Positions 53,853 to 63,183 are shown, counted from the first letter of the stretch. The stretch is DNA of 64,000 nucleotides from Pelagibacterium sp. 26DY04 (GCF_031202305.1 NZ_CP101731.1:744001-808000); one strand, 5' to 3'. Made by a program: numbers and translations. Notes: generated from the letters alone by a model not told the origin.

Positions 53853-54566
53853 ATGTCGTACGTAATGGGATTTGTCGCCGCCGTGCCAACGGCCAACAAG
53901 GAAGCCTATCGCCGGTTTGCCCAGGAGTCGGTGGATTATTTCAAGAGTCTTGGCGTGAAGCGGATGGTGGAAACCTGGGGCGACGACGTGCCCAGGGGCG
54001 AGACGACCGACTTCCATCGGGCGGTGGATGCGCGTGAGGGCGAGGAGATCGTCTATTCGTTTCAGATTTTCCCCGACAAGGCGACCGCGGACGCGGCCAA
54101 CGAAAAGATGATGAACGATCCGGCCATGCAGGACATGGGTGCCAAGATGCCCTTCGACGGCGCACGGATGATCTTTGGTGGCTTTGAAACGCTCTCGGAC
54201 CTGCAATCGGAAGGACAATCGGCCTATATCGACGGCTCGGTGACTGCCGTGCCCACGGCGAGCAAGTCGGCTTACGCCCAAGGCATCGACAATTACTTCG
54301 AGCTGTTCAAGGAGCATGGCGCGGTGCGCATGGTCGAGGCCTGGGGCGATTTCGTGCCCGAAGGCAAACTGACCGATTTCAAGCGCGCCGTAGCAGCAAA
54401 GCCGGACGAGACGGTGGTGTTCAGCTGGATCGAATGGCCGTCCAAGGAGGTTCGCGATCGCGCCTGGCAGGCGGTCTATGCCGATCCTCGCATGCAGCAG
54501 GGCGGTGCCGAATATGACGAGAGCCGGCGCATCTATGGCGGTTTCGTTCCGATCATCGACGCCTGA
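53853..54566 (+). CDS. Tandem-domain DUF1428 protein
   Basis: A 237-residue protein made of two DUF1428 domains (ferredoxin-like fold). Domain 1 covers about residues 1-117 (MSYVMGFVAAVPTANKEAY, KRMVETWGDDVPRGETTDFH, FGGFETLSDL) and domain 2 about 122-237 (YIDGSVTAVPTASKSAY, RMVEAWGDFVPEGKLTDF, YGGFVPIIDA). Usually this family is one domain of about 117 residues, so this is a gene fusion or internal duplication. It precedes the GST gene by nine bases. Function unknown. Confidence 0.88.
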   Translation: MSYVMGFVAAVPTANKEAYRRFAQESVDYFKSLGVKRMVETWGDDVPRGETTDFHRAVDAREGEEIVYSFQIFPDKATADAANEKMMNDPAMQDMGAKMPFDGARMIFGGFETLSDLQSEGQSAYIDGSVTAVPTASKSAYAQGIDNYFELFKEHGAVRMVEAWGDFVPEGKLTDFKRAVAAKPDETVVFSWIEWPSKEVRDRAWQAVYADPRMQQGGAEYDESRRIYGGFVPIIDA

Positions 54567-54575
54567 GGGCATGCA

Positions 54576-55229
54576 ATGAGCATCAAGATCTATACCTATG
54601 ATTGGGTGCCCGGCGGAAAGAAGGGGCCAAGCGGGTTCGTGCGCGACCTCAGGCTCCGCTGGGCCTGCGAGGAGGCAGGGTTCGATTACGAGGTCCGCAC
54701 GGTTCCGTTCGACGATCGCGGGCCCGAACATCGTGCCCGCCAGCCATTCGCGCAGATCCCGTTCCTCGACGATGAAGGCGTGCGGGTGTTCGAGAGCGGC
54801 GCCTGCCTTCTGCATCTGGCCAAAAAGAGCGACAAGCTGATGCCGCGCGATGCCCAAGGGGAAGCAGATGTGACCGCGTGGGTGATCGCGGCGCTCAACT
54901 CGATCGAGATGGTGTCAGTACCCTGGTGGTTCATCGGTCTGTCGGGCGCTGAAAACAACCCGCTGGAAGGCTGGCTCAAAATGCGCCTCGAACAGCTCGA
55001 GGCGGTTCTCGCCGAGCGCGAATGGCTCGTCGCGGGGCGCTTCACGGTCGCAGACATCCTGATGACGGACGTGCTGCGGGTTCGCGCCGTGCGCAACTTC
55101 GGTCATTTCCCCGCGCTTGCCGGATACCTCGAACGCACATGCGCCCGCCCCGCCTTCAAAAAGGCCTATGCCGATCAGGTCGCCCATTTTGCCCAAGCCG
55201 ATGAGCGGCGAGAACAGGGCGGGCGATAG
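54576..55229 (+). CDS. Glutathione S-transferase family protein
   Basis: A 217-residue GST. The thioredoxin-like N-terminal domain has DLRLRWACEEAGFDYEVRTV, the cis-proline stretch FAQIPFLDDEGVRVFESGAC (glutathione gamma-glutamyl contact ES), and the helical C-domain includes WLVAGRFTVADILMTDVLRV, the conserved N-capping box. It is cotranscribed with the DUF1428 gene under probable MarR control, suggesting a response to an electrophile or aromatic compound. Substrate unknown. Confidence 0.9.
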   Translation: MSIKIYTYDWVPGGKKGPSGFVRDLRLRWACEEAGFDYEVRTVPFDDRGPEHRARQPFAQIPFLDDEGVRVFESGACLLHLAKKSDKLMPRDAQGEADVTAWVIAALNSIEMVSVPWWFIGLSGAENNPLEGWLKMRLEQLEAVLAEREWLVAGRFTVADILMTDVLRVRAVRNFGHFPALAGYLERTCARPAFKKAYADQVAHFAQADERREQGGR

Positions 55230-55419
55230 CGACTTGCATGTGGGCCTTGACGACCCGAAAGGTCAATGTAGACTTCGGTCCCAAGGCTCGTGCAGCCGGC
55301 CGCTCGCGCCCGGAAGGGTCTGGTAAATGCACGGCATGACGACCACGGTTTGACCTTGACAGGGCAGGCTGTCGGTAATGCGAGCGCTGACAAAGATCTT
55401 GCCCAGCAAGGATCAGATC

Positions 55420-56112
55420 ATGTCGGATTTCCCCGCACCCAAAACCATGGCCAAATCGCTGCGAAGCGCTTTGGCTGACCAGGACATTTTCATTTCCCAC
55501 GGCCAATCCCTCGAAGTGGTCGCAAGACAGCTTGGCTACGCCAATTGGAACGTGCTGTCAGCACGAATGGACGCTTCAGAGGCACCCGTTGTTGCGCTGG
55601 GAATGCCAACGGGATGGGTGCCTTGCGGCAGGTATAGCGGCAAGCATTTCCGAACCGGCATCGATCCGGACATGCGCGGGGTGGCGGTCGCCGAAGCGAT
55701 AGCCAAGCGGAGTATTCCTGGAGATTCCTTTGCCGGCCTGATGCAATCGATCTCGGCTGAGGCCTATCGCGGCAAAAGACTTCAACTCTCGGCCCAACTG
55801 AAGGTGCGAGAGGCCGGCGTCGGCACCATCTGGATGCGGATCGATCCGGTAGCGGGGCGACGATCGCTTGGCTTTGACAACATGATGCGGAGAAAAACCA
55901 AGGGCGCACTGTCGGGTGACAGCGACTGGACCGAACGGGCCATTGTCCTGGACGTGCCAGAAGAGGCCTACAGCATTCATTTCGGTTTCTTCCTACAGGC
56001 GTCAGGTATCGTCTGGGCACGAGATTTCCGGTTGGAGGCTGTTGCCGAGGATGTGCCAGTGACGGGCGATCGCGATCTGCCCTCCGGTCCCACCAATCTC
56101 AACCTGTTTTGA
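55420..56112 (+). CDS. Glyoxalase-superfamily protein of unknown role
   Basis: A 230-residue protein from ATG 55420, preceded by AAGGATCAG. The N-terminal 50 residues (AKSLRSALADQDIFISHGQS, LEVVARQLGYANWNVLSARM) form the small helical module found at the start of a group of proteins annotated as glyoxalase superfamily. The C-terminal part (about 60-220) is beta-rich and lacks obvious metal-ligand motifs. The 190-base gap upstream (55230-55419) shows no gene. Function unknown. Confidence 0.7.
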   Translation: MSDFPAPKTMAKSLRSALADQDIFISHGQSLEVVARQLGYANWNVLSARMDASEAPVVALGMPTGWVPCGRYSGKHFRTGIDPDMRGVAVAEAIAKRSIPGDSFAGLMQSISAEAYRGKRLQLSAQLKVREAGVGTIWMRIDPVAGRRSLGFDNMMRRKTKGALSGDSDWTERAIVLDVPEEAYSIHFGFFLQASGIVWARDFRLEAVAEDVPVTGDRDLPSGPTNLNLF

Positions 56113-56147
56113 AATAGCCGGCACCGGCAACGTAGAGATTCCTACGT

Positions 56148-56174
56148 GATGAGTGGCAAGACTTGCCGCTCATC
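56148..56174. terminator. Hairpin between convergent genes
   Basis: GATGAGTGGCAAG and CTTGCCGCTCATC lie on either side of one base with one mismatch, giving a long stem. It lies between the glyoxalase-superfamily and beta-lactamase genes and could terminate both. A smaller dyad ACGTAG/CTACGT precedes it at 56130-56147. Confidence 0.6.
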
Positions 56175-56195
56175 TTCCGTCAGCCAGCCGGTGGT

Positions 56196-57005
56196 TCATT
56201 GGGCTGGAAGGGCGGCGGCGAGGGTGGGCCATTCGGCGATCAATTCGTCACGCGCTCTTACGCCGCCCGAACCCGAGACGCGGGTCTGATCCTGATTGAG
56301 CCGGACGACGATATAGCGCTCGGTGCCCCGTTCAGCCCAGCCGACGAACCAGCCCCAGCCGCGATTGTAGTCAAAGCTCATATCTGCGTTGCGGGGATAG
56401 GCCGAACCGGTCTTTCCGTGCATCACCCAGCCATCGGCGGCGGGAAAGGCTTCGATGATCGCCAGGGTATTGTCGATCGCCGAAGCCGAGACAGGAAGGT
56501 CGCGGTCGAGCAGGGCCAGGAAGAATTGCGCCTGGTTGCGCGGCGAAATCTTGAGCGAGGAACTGACCCAGGCGCGGTCGAGGCCGTTATTCATGCCGGG
56601 GTCGCCGGAAAAGTCGGCGTTGCCGTAGTTGAACGCCCGGGCGTAACCGGTGAGCGCTCCGGCGCCGAGGGCATGGGCGATGCGCTGGGAATACCAAAGT
56701 ACCGAGTGCTGCATCCAGCGGGCGGGATCGGTATCTTGACGCCAAGCCTCGATCCAGTCGGGATCGCCAGGCTCGAAGGCCAGCGCGGGCGTGTGGGGAT
56801 CGACCAGCACGCCGCTATCGAACCCGATCACCGCCAGCGGCACCTTGAAGGTGGAGGCGGGCGTGACGGGTGTCGTGCAATCGCCGGCTTCGTAAAGCGT
56901 CTGCGCCGACCGCGCGTCGACGATGAGGGTACAGAGGTTGGCTCCCCACGCAATCGAGGGGAACGCCACGGCACCGATCAGGGCGGCAATGATTTTCAAG
57001 AGCAT
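56196..57005 (-). CDS. Class D (OXA-type) beta-lactamase
   Basis: Periplasmic serine hydrolase, 269 residues with a signal peptide ending at about residue 21. Class D motifs are all visible: active-site Ser51 and carbamylated Lys54 in STFK, SVL at 101-103 in place of SxV, YGN at 127-129, Trp146 in the region AWVSSSLKIS, and KTG at 198-200. Similar proteins are intrinsic in many environmental alphaproteobacteria. No integron, insertion sequence or resistance partner is nearby, so this is probably a resident gene. Substrate range cannot be predicted. Confidence 0.88.
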   Translation of the reverse strand: MLLKIIAALIGAVAFPSIAWGANLCTLIVDARSAQTLYEAGDCTTPVTPASTFKVPLAVIGFDSGVLVDPHTPALAFEPGDPDWIEAWRQDTDPARWMQHSVLWYSQRIAHALGAGALTGYARAFNYGNADFSGDPGMNNGLDRAWVSSSLKISPRNQAQFFLALLDRDLPVSASAIDNTLAIIEAFPAADGWVMHGKTGSAYPRNADMSFDYNRGWGWFVGWAERGTERYIVVRLNQDQTRVSGSGGVRARDELIAEWPTLAAALPAQ

Positions 57006-57097
57006 GGATGTCTACGCGTCCGGACGGCGGGGAACGATAGCTTACAGCGCAATGTATAACCTTGAATGACCGAACCTGTTATCGCAGCGGTGCCGGT

Positions 57098-57427
57098 CTA
57101 CCAGACTTCAAAATCCAGCGGCGGGAAGTGCATGGAATCGTCCGTGCATTTGTGCCAGATCATCTCGGCATTGGCCTGGCTTTCGCGGCCGTAACACCAG
57201 CCCCGTTCGTTAAGCGCGGCCCCGTAGATCGTACGCGAATGACATGCGACGGCGATCTTGACGTCCCGGCTCGGCGATAGGCGGCACTGCTCATCGGCCT
57301 CGCCATAGAGCTCAACCAGTTCTTCGACGGTTTCTGTGGCTTGGGAAAAAATGGGCGTTTCCTGCGCCATGACGCCAGGAGCGAGCAGCGCAGAAGCGAG
57401 GACGGCGAAAATACGCGAATGTTTCAC
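57098..57427 (-). CDS. Small secreted hypothetical protein
   Basis: A 109-residue protein with a signal peptide (MKHSRIFAVLASALLAPGVMA). The mature part has four cysteines spaced for two possible disulfides (QCRLS, ACHSR, WCYGR, KCTDD). Its start overlaps the upstream gene's stop by four bases (ATGA), so they form a two-gene unit. No recognised family. The 92 bases 57006-57097 before it hold nothing obvious. Confidence 0.65.
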   Translation of the reverse strand: MKHSRIFAVLASALLAPGVMAQETPIFSQATETVEELVELYGEADEQCRLSPSRDVKIAVACHSRTIYGAALNERGWCYGRESQANAEMIWHKCTDDSMHFPPLDFEVW

Positions 57428-57810
57428 GGGGCTCCTCCATTATCCTCATGCACGGCGCAATCCAGCGCACCCACGATGTGCCATTCCTCGGCGAGGTAGA
57501 CCACGGCATTCTCGCACTGGAATCGCACGCCGGTATCGCTCGCTTCCTTGAGCGCGGCGAGCCGGTCAGCAGTGATGGCTTCAATCAATTCCAGCTCCGC
57601 CAGGACGGGGCGGCCGTCGAGGAACTGTCGCGTGGTGCCCATAACTATCGTCGAGCTATCGGCGGCCGCCGTGAAGTCGGCTTCCTCCAGGAGGATCTCG
57701 ATGTCGGAGTGGCTCTCGACCACGTCGATTTCGTCAACCGCGCCGGCGGCACCAGCCCAGGACAGCAGAACGAGGCCCGGCAGGGCCCCGCGCGCAAGCG
57801 ATAAGAACAT
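57424..57810 (-). CDS. Small secreted hypothetical protein, first of a pair
   Basis: A 128-residue protein from ATG 57810, chosen because GAGGATGG lies at a good distance; ATG 57816 is alternative. A signal peptide ends AGAAGA before VDEIDVVESHSD. The mature part is acidic with two cysteines (FQCENA and ALDCAV). It overlaps the next gene by four bases. No recognised family; both proteins are probably periplasmic. Confidence 0.65.
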   Translation of the reverse strand: MFLSLARGALPGLVLLSWAGAAGAVDEIDVVESHSDIEILLEEADFTAAADSSTIVMGTTRQFLDGRPVLAELELIEAITADRLAALKEASDTGVRFQCENAVVYLAEEWHIVGALDCAVHEDNGGAP

Positions 57811-57891
57811 GACCATCCTCCTCGATCACACGACCGTGATCAGGAAATCTGGCCATCCGTTGGCTTTTCTAAGGCGTTTTTAAGGTGCCTG

Positions 57892-59172
57892 TCAGCCGCC
57901 CACGGTCGGCAGCGTCAGATCGCCGGCCACCAGCTTGGTTTCCATCAGCCGCGACATGTCGAAATCGCGCGGCAGGTCGAGGGCCTGCCAGACGGCGATC
58001 AGGGCGTCGCAGAGTTCGGCGATCATATCGTCGCTGTGATAGGGCGTCGGCGTGATGCGCAGCCGCTCGGTGCCTTTGGGAACCGTGGGGTAGTTGATGG
58101 GCTGGATATAGATGTTGTGCCGATCCATCAGCATGTCGCTGGCCGCCTTGCACAAGCGCGCATCGCCAACGATCAGCGGAACGATATGGGTGTCGGTCGG
58201 CATCACCGGCAGGCCGGCCTCGGCCAGGACGCGCTTGACGCGGCCGGCCTGGCGCTGATGGCCCTCGCGCTCGACGCTGGAGGTCTTCAAATGCTCGATC
58301 GAGGCGCGGGCCGCCGCGCAAAGCGCGGGGGGCAGGGCGGTGGTGAAGATGAATTCGGGCGCATAGGAGCGCACGGCATCCACGATCGCCTTGTTGGCGG
58401 TGATGTAGCCGCCCATGACGCCGAACCCCTTGGCCAGCGTGCCCTCGATGATGTCGATACGGTCCATCAACCCTTCGCGTTCGCAAATGCCGCCGCCGCG
58501 CGGGCCGTACATGCCCACGGCATGGACCTCGTCGATATAGGTCATGGCGCCGAATTCGTCGGCAAGGTCGGCGATGGCTTCGATGGGGGCGACGTCGCCA
58601 TCCATCGAATAGACGGATTCAAAGACGATCAGCTTGGGGCGCTGTTTGCCGGCTGCGGCCAGAAGTTCGCGCAGATGGGCCAGATCGTTGTGGCGGAAAA
58701 TCTTCTTTTCCATGCCCGACTGGCGCACGCCCTGGATCATCGAGGCGTGGTTGAGCTGGTCGGAAAGGATGAGGCAATCGGGGATCAGCCGCGCGATGGT
58801 GGAAATCGCCGCCTCGTTGGAAACAAAGCCCGAGGTAAAGACCAGGGCTGCTTCCTTGCGGTGCAGGTCGGCGAGCGAACGCTCGAGTTCGACCAGCGGC
58901 CGGTTGGTGCCCGAAATGTTGCGGGTGCCGCCGGCGCCCGCGCCCAGCTTGCCGGCGGTTTCCTGCATGGCGCCGATCACCTTGGGGTGCTGGCCCATGC
59001 CCAGATAGTCGTTGGAACACCAGATGGTGATTTCCCGGGCATTGTCGGCGCTGTCGCGGAAGACGGCGCGGGGGAAATGTCCGGCGATACGTTCGAGATC
59101 GGCAAAGACGCGATAGCGTTTTTCGACGCGAAGGGCGTCGATCGCGTCTTCAAATATGCCGCGATAATCCAT
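57892..59172 (-). CDS. hemA: 5-aminolevulinate synthase
   Basis: First step of haem synthesis in alphaproteobacteria: condenses glycine and succinyl-CoA to 5-aminolevulinate, using PLP. The 426-residue length, [50 protein letters not shown] and the PLP lysine in [15 protein letters not shown] are all standard. It is divergent from the globin-coupled chemoreceptor across 339 bases, where I see no strong regulator site. It links with the haem uptake locus at the other end of the window in that both supply haem. Confidence 0.96.
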   Translation of the reverse strand: MDYRGIFEDAIDALRVEKRYRVFADLERIAGHFPRAVFRDSADNAREITIWCSNDYLGMGQHPKVIGAMQETAGKLGAGAGGTRNISGTNRPLVELERSLADLHRKEAALVFTSGFVSNEAAISTIARLIPDCLILSDQLNHASMIQGVRQSGMEKKIFRHNDLAHLRELLAAAGKQRPKLIVFESVYSMDGDVAPIEAIADLADEFGAMTYIDEVHAVGMYGPRGGGICEREGLMDRIDIIEGTLAKGFGVMGGYITANKAIVDAVRSYAPEFIFTTALPPALCAAARASIEHLKTSSVEREGHQRQAGRVKRVLAEAGLPVMPTDTHIVPLIVGDARLCKAASDMLMDRHNIYIQPINYPTVPKGTERLRITPTPYHSDDMIAELCDALIAVWQALDLPRDFDMSRLMETKLVAGDLTLPTVGG

Positions 59173-59511
59173 GAGGCCTACTCCAGTGGCGACACCGGCC
59201 GTCTGCCAGCGGCGCTTACTCGGTTTATCGGCGCGCTTCGCTTTTCGGCACGCCTTATCTTAACGCCTCTCTCCCTGAGGCGCGACATGATCTGTACCAA
59301 TCACGGAGCCTGATGTCATTGCAAAATCGCACTCGCGATGTCGCACCGGGCTCGTATTGGATGCAACAGATATAGTCCCAAACGCCGCGCCTGTCAGAAT
59401 GCGGTTGCGCGACCCAATGCCGCGAGGGAGGGACGAAACGCAACAGCAAACATTAACCCGGACGCCGATAGGGTCGGCGCGTTTCCAGTTTTCTGCTGTT
59501 GCAGGATGTTC

Positions 59512-61044
59512 ATGACCATTTCCTCCTCGACCCCGTCCGCAAGCCCCATGGCCGAACGACTCGACTTCATCGGCTTCGATGCGGCCGCCGCCGAACGGCT
59601 CGCCCGGATCAGTCCCTCGATCATGCGCCATATCGGGCCGGCGCTGACCCGGTTTTACGACAGCGTGGAGGAAACCCCGCAAGTTGCGCGCTTCTTTTCC
59701 GGGCGCGGCCAGATGGATGTGGCCCAGGACAAGCAGGAGCGGCACTGGTCGGCCATCGCGCGGGGGCGCCTGGACGCCGACTATTATGAATCGAGCCTGA
59801 GGATCGGTAACCGGCACGCGCGGATCGGGCTCGAGCCGCAATGGTATATCGGCGGGTATGCGCTGGTGCTCGAAACGCTGATCAGGGGCATGATGGCCGA
59901 CTGGATGGCCGAGGAAGCGCCGCGCCTGCGCAAGCGCAAGCCAGCCGAAGCGGCTGCCGCTGCCGAGGGCATGGCGCAGACCCTGGCCGATATGATCAAG
60001 GCCGTGCTGGTCGATGTCGATCTTGCCGTCTCGACCTATTTCGCCGCGCTCGAGGAGAAGATCGAAGAAGGCCGGCACGCCGCCGAGGAGCGGGCGCGGG
60101 TGCAGCAGGACGTATTGGGGCGGACGGGCGAAGCGCTCGGGGCGCTCGCTGCCGGGCACCTCGATACGCGGATCGAAGGCGAATTGCCGGAGGGATTTGC
60201 TCAGCTCGGCGCCGATTTCAACGCTGCCGCCGCCAGCCTCGAGGAAACCATTGTAGGGATCAGGGCTTCGGTCGATGCCATAGCGTCAGATGCCGGGGCG
60301 GTGGCCGGTTCGGCGCAGGACCTGGCCGACCGCCTGTCGCGCCAGGCTGCCGCCATCGAGCAATCCTCGGCGGCGCTCGATGAGGTGGCGGCCAATGTCA
60401 ACGAGACCGCAATTGGAACCAGCGCGGCGGCGGAACTGGCCGGCGGGGCCAACAAGGCCGCCCAGGATGGAGGGGCGGTGGTCGAAAATGCAGTCGAAGC
60501 CATGCAGCGGATCGAACAGTCCTCGGCCAAGATCTCATCGATCATCTCGGTGATCGACGAGATTGCGTTGCAAACCAACCTCCTGGCGCTCAATGCGGCG
60601 GTCGAGGCGGCGCGCGCCGGCGAAGCGGGACGCGGCTTTGCCGTTGTGGCGACCGAAGTGCGTTCGCTGGCCCAGCGCAGCGCCCAGGCGGCTCGCGATG
60701 TCGCAGCGCTGATCTCGACTTCGGGCAAAGAGGTGGAGAACGGCGTGGGACTGGTTCGACGGACGGGGGAAGCGCTGTCGGGCATTGTGGAGCAGGTGGG
60801 ACATATCTCCGATCACATGGACAATTTCTCGGCAGCTTCCGGGCATCAGGCCGCCGCGCTCAACGAGATCAACGCGGCGATCGTGCAATTGGACGGGCTG
60901 ACGCGGGAGAATGCCGTCTTTGTCGAGCGGGCCGGAGAAGCAGGCCGCGATCTCGAAACGGAAGTGGAGGATCTTTACCAGCGGCTATCGGCATTCCGGA
61001 CCACGGTTCGGCAAGAACCTGACACCAAACGCAAATCAGGCTAA
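59512..61044 (+). CDS. Soluble globin-coupled methyl-accepting chemotaxis protein
   Basis: An aerotaxis-type chemoreceptor, 510 residues from ATG 59512 (AGGA five bases upstream). Residues about 15-175 form the globin sensor; the likely haem ligand is the His in RIGNRHARIGLEPQWYIGGY. A HAMP-like segment (GALAAGHLDTRIEGELPEGF) follows, then the signalling domain with the hairpin tip IDEIALQTNLLALNAAVEAA, RAGEAGRGFAVVATEVRSLA. No membrane helix, so it is cytoplasmic like HemAT. It probably senses oxygen and controls CheA; no che genes are in the window. Confidence 0.92.
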   Translation: MTISSSTPSASPMAERLDFIGFDAAAAERLARISPSIMRHIGPALTRFYDSVEETPQVARFFSGRGQMDVAQDKQERHWSAIARGRLDADYYESSLRIGNRHARIGLEPQWYIGGYALVLETLIRGMMADWMAEEAPRLRKRKPAEAAAAAEGMAQTLADMIKAVLVDVDLAVSTYFAALEEKIEEGRHAAEERARVQQDVLGRTGEALGALAAGHLDTRIEGELPEGFAQLGADFNAAAASLEETIVGIRASVDAIASDAGAVAGSAQDLADRLSRQAAAIEQSSAALDEVAANVNETAIGTSAAAELAGGANKAAQDGGAVVENAVEAMQRIEQSSAKISSIISVIDEIALQTNLLALNAAVEAARAGEAGRGFAVVATEVRSLAQRSAQAARDVAALISTSGKEVENGVGLVRRTGEALSGIVEQVGHISDHMDNFSAASGHQAAALNEINAAIVQLDGLTRENAVFVERAGEAGRDLETEVEDLYQRLSAFRTTVRQEPDTKRKSG

Positions 61045-61134
61045 ATTTAGAGCGAGGTGGCGCCTCCATTCACGTTCCTGCCGCAATTGGCCACCTATGA
61101 TCGCGGCGGTTTTTCACGAATCGGTGAGCTCAAT

Positions 61135-61800
61135 ATGAAGAAACAGGCAATCGCCCTCACGGCTGTCGCGGCAATGCTGCTCGCCGGCTGTTCCACCAAT
61201 CCCTACACTGGCGAATCCCAGCTTTCCAACACCGCGGGCGGCGCGCTGCTCGGCGCGGGCGGCGGGGCCCTGGGTGGCGCGCTGATCGGTTCGGCGATGG
61301 GCGATGCGCGCGTGGGCGCGCTGATCGGCGCGGGCGTTGGCGCCCTGGCCGGCGGTGCGGTCGGCAACTACATGGACCAGCAGGAAGCCCAGCTTCGCGC
61401 TCAGCTCCAGGGCACTGGCGTTTCGGTGACGCGCGTGGGCGACAATATCGTGCTCAACATGCCCTCCAACATCACCTTCGGCGTGGATCAATCCAATATC
61501 CAGCCGGCGTTCCAGAACACGTTGCGCTCGGTGGCGCTGGTGCTGCAGGAATTCGACCAGACGCTGGTCGACATCATCGGCTATACCGACTCGACCGGTT
61601 CGGCGAGCTACAATCTCACCCTCTCCCAGCAGCGCGCCACTTCGGTTTCGCGGACGCTGGCCCAGTTCGGCGTCGATCCGCGCCGCTTCTTTGTCGAGGG
61701 CCGCGGCATGGCCAATCCGATCGCCGACAACTCGACCGAAGCGGGCCGGTCGCAGAACCGCCGCGTCGAAATCCGCATCGTTCCGATCCGCGCGAACTAA
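61135..61800 (+). CDS. OmpA family lipoprotein (YiaD-like)
   Basis: A 221-residue outer-membrane lipoprotein. The lipobox is LLAGCST (Cys about residue 19). A glycine-rich helical segment follows (GALLGAGGGALGGALIGSAM; Gly-zipper), then a C-terminal OmpA peptidoglycan-binding domain with FGVDQSNIQPAFQNTL, IIGYTDSTGSASYNLTLSQQ and NRRVEIRIVP. The conserved Asp and Arg binding diaminopimelate are in YTDSTG and the NRRVEI motif. A strong terminator follows. Confidence 0.93.
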   Translation: MKKQAIALTAVAAMLLAGCSTNPYTGESQLSNTAGGALLGAGGGALGGALIGSAMGDARVGALIGAGVGALAGGAVGNYMDQQEAQLRAQLQGTGVSVTRVGDNIVLNMPSNITFGVDQSNIQPAFQNTLRSVALVLQEFDQTLVDIIGYTDSTGSASYNLTLSQQRATSVSRTLAQFGVDPRRFFVEGRGMANPIADNSTEAGRSQNRRVEIRIVPIRAN

Positions 61801-61820
61801 GCCGCGATCACAGCGAAAGA

Positions 61821-61851
61821 AAAAAGGGCGCTCCGGTGGGGCGCCCTTTTT
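61821..61851 (+). terminator. Rho-independent terminator
   Basis: AAAAAGGGCGC (61821-61831) and GCGCCCTTTTT (61841-61851) form a perfect 11-base stem around a 9-base loop, with T-runs on the plus strand and A-run on the other side, so it can stop both the OmpA-type gene and the convergent L,D-transpeptidase gene. Confidence 0.88.
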
Positions 61852-61862
61852 GTTGTTCCATC

Positions 61863-62573
61863 TCAGACCAGTTGAGGCGTCGGGGTGAAAGCGGGAGTGC
61901 TTTCGAGCACGACCAGCGGCGAACCAAACTTGACGTTCTCGGCCAAGTGGATCACGTCGTGATGGAGCAGGCGCACGCAGCCCGAGGAAACCGCCTGCCC
62001 GATGGTCCAGGTCTCGCCGGTTCCGTGGATGCGGTAGATGGTGTCGCGATTGCCCTCGTGGATGTAGAGCGCGCGGGCTCCGAGCGGATTATCGAGGCCC
62101 GGTGGCTGGCCGTTGCGCCACTGTTCGAGTTCCGGCTGGCGATCGATCATTTCCGAAGGCGGGGTCCAGACCGGCCATTCGCGGGCGTAGGCGATGTGGC
62201 CGCGTCCCGCCCATTCGAAGCCCGCACGACCCAGGCCACAGCCATAGCGCATGGCCATGCCGCCTTCCTCGACATGGTAGAGGTAGAAATTGGGTGTATC
62301 GACCACGACCGTTCCCGGCTTCTCAGTGGTCTGATAGGGGACGCGCTTGCGGTAATATTTGGCATCGAGATAGCGCAGGTCGACCGCCGGGACGGGGAAC
62401 CGCTCCTGGGGTAGGGCGGCATACATCATCACCACATCGGCCGGGATGGGGGGCGGCAGATTGGCTTGCTCACGCGTGGTCTGGGTGGTCGTGGTACAGC
62501 CTGCGGCCGTCATGGCCAGAAGCGTAGACGCGCCGGCAAGAAAGCCGCGCCTGCTCATCAATAGATCAGTCAT
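61863..62573 (-). CDS. L,D-transpeptidase (YkuD family), Tat-exported lipoprotein
   Basis: Periplasmic peptidoglycan cross-linking or protein-anchoring enzyme, 236 residues. The start MSRRGFLAGASTLLAMTAAGC contains both a twin-arginine motif (SRRGFL) and a lipobox (TAAGC). The YkuD catalytic motif is HGTGETW followed by SSGCVRLLHHDVIHL, with the nucleophile Cys in SSGC. A second ATG at 62558 could be the true start. It converges with the OmpA-like lipoprotein gene, so two cell-envelope genes are paired here. Confidence 0.93.
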   Translation of the reverse strand: MTDLLMSRRGFLAGASTLLAMTAAGCTTTTQTTREQANLPPPIPADVVMMYAALPQERFPVPAVDLRYLDAKYYRKRVPYQTTEKPGTVVVDTPNFYLYHVEEGGMAMRYGCGLGRAGFEWAGRGHIAYAREWPVWTPPSEMIDRQPELEQWRNGQPPGLDNPLGARALYIHEGNRDTIYRIHGTGETWTIGQAVSSGCVRLLHHDVIHLAENVKFGSPLVVLESTPAFTPTPQLV

Positions 62574-62644
62574 GTCAACGTCTCGGTGTTGGGGCGGCGC
62601 AGATGCGCGCCCGGTACGGAAAAACAGAGGAAAGTCGCGGGCGA

Positions 62645-62983
62645 TCAGGCCCGGGGAGGCGGGATGTCGAGTGGCGGGGAAGGCCCCTCATAGAGGACGG
62701 GATCGATAAGCGGCGCCCAGCCTGGCGCGGGCGGCTGCCTCATGGGGCACGGTTCGGCGGGCAAGGCCACCTGGAGCTTGCAGCCATGGACCAATATGCC
62801 CAGACCTACCTGCTTCCAGCAGCGCCCGAGTTTTTCGTCCTCCAGTTGGAACGCCGAGGCTGGCTCGAAGCAGATTTCCTGCGCGTTCGCCTCGTACGCC
62901 GCGCCGGTCTGTGCGGCGGCGAACGAGGTCGACACCAGGAGAAGGCCCAGCGCCACCATCACTATGGGCAAGAAGCGGATCAT
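62645..62983 (-). CDS. Small secreted hypothetical protein
   Basis: A 112-residue protein with a signal peptide (MIRFLPIVMVALGLLLVSTSFA). The mature part has four cysteines (EICFEP, GRCWKQ, HGCKLQ, EPCPMR) and a proline-rich tail ending PSPPLDIPPPRA. No recognised family; disulfide-bonded periplasmic protein likely. It lies upstream of the L,D-transpeptidase gene on the same strand with 71 bases between them. Confidence 0.6.
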   Translation of the reverse strand: MIRFLPIVMVALGLLLVSTSFAAAQTGAAYEANAQEICFEPASAFQLEDEKLGRCWKQVGLGILVHGCKLQVALPAEPCPMRQPPAPGWAPLIDPVLYEGPSPPLDIPPPRA

Positions 62984-63183
62984 GGCCTATCGGTTACCGC
63001 AACAATCGTGGCGCGAAAAAGGCGCATGGCGGTCACGGAGCAGTGAGCAGGCGCCGCACGGTCTCCGGTGTTGCCGACCGACCACAGATTGCGGTGTCCC
63101 CGGCTGTGGAAGGAGCAGTCGAAGACTTTGCCTGCGCCACAATCGCCGCCTAATGTCCGACCACACAACTGAACCGGAAGCCC

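Noticed and set aside
56130..56147. ACGTAG/CTACGT dyad as a regulator site related to the 52261 array
   Set aside because: It lies between two convergent genes next to a longer terminator hairpin, where a promoter operator is unlikely.
58036..59313. 425-codon plus-strand frame opposite hemA
   Set aside because: hemA is complete and canonical on the minus strand; the opposite frame is Gly/Arg/Ala-rich and featureless.
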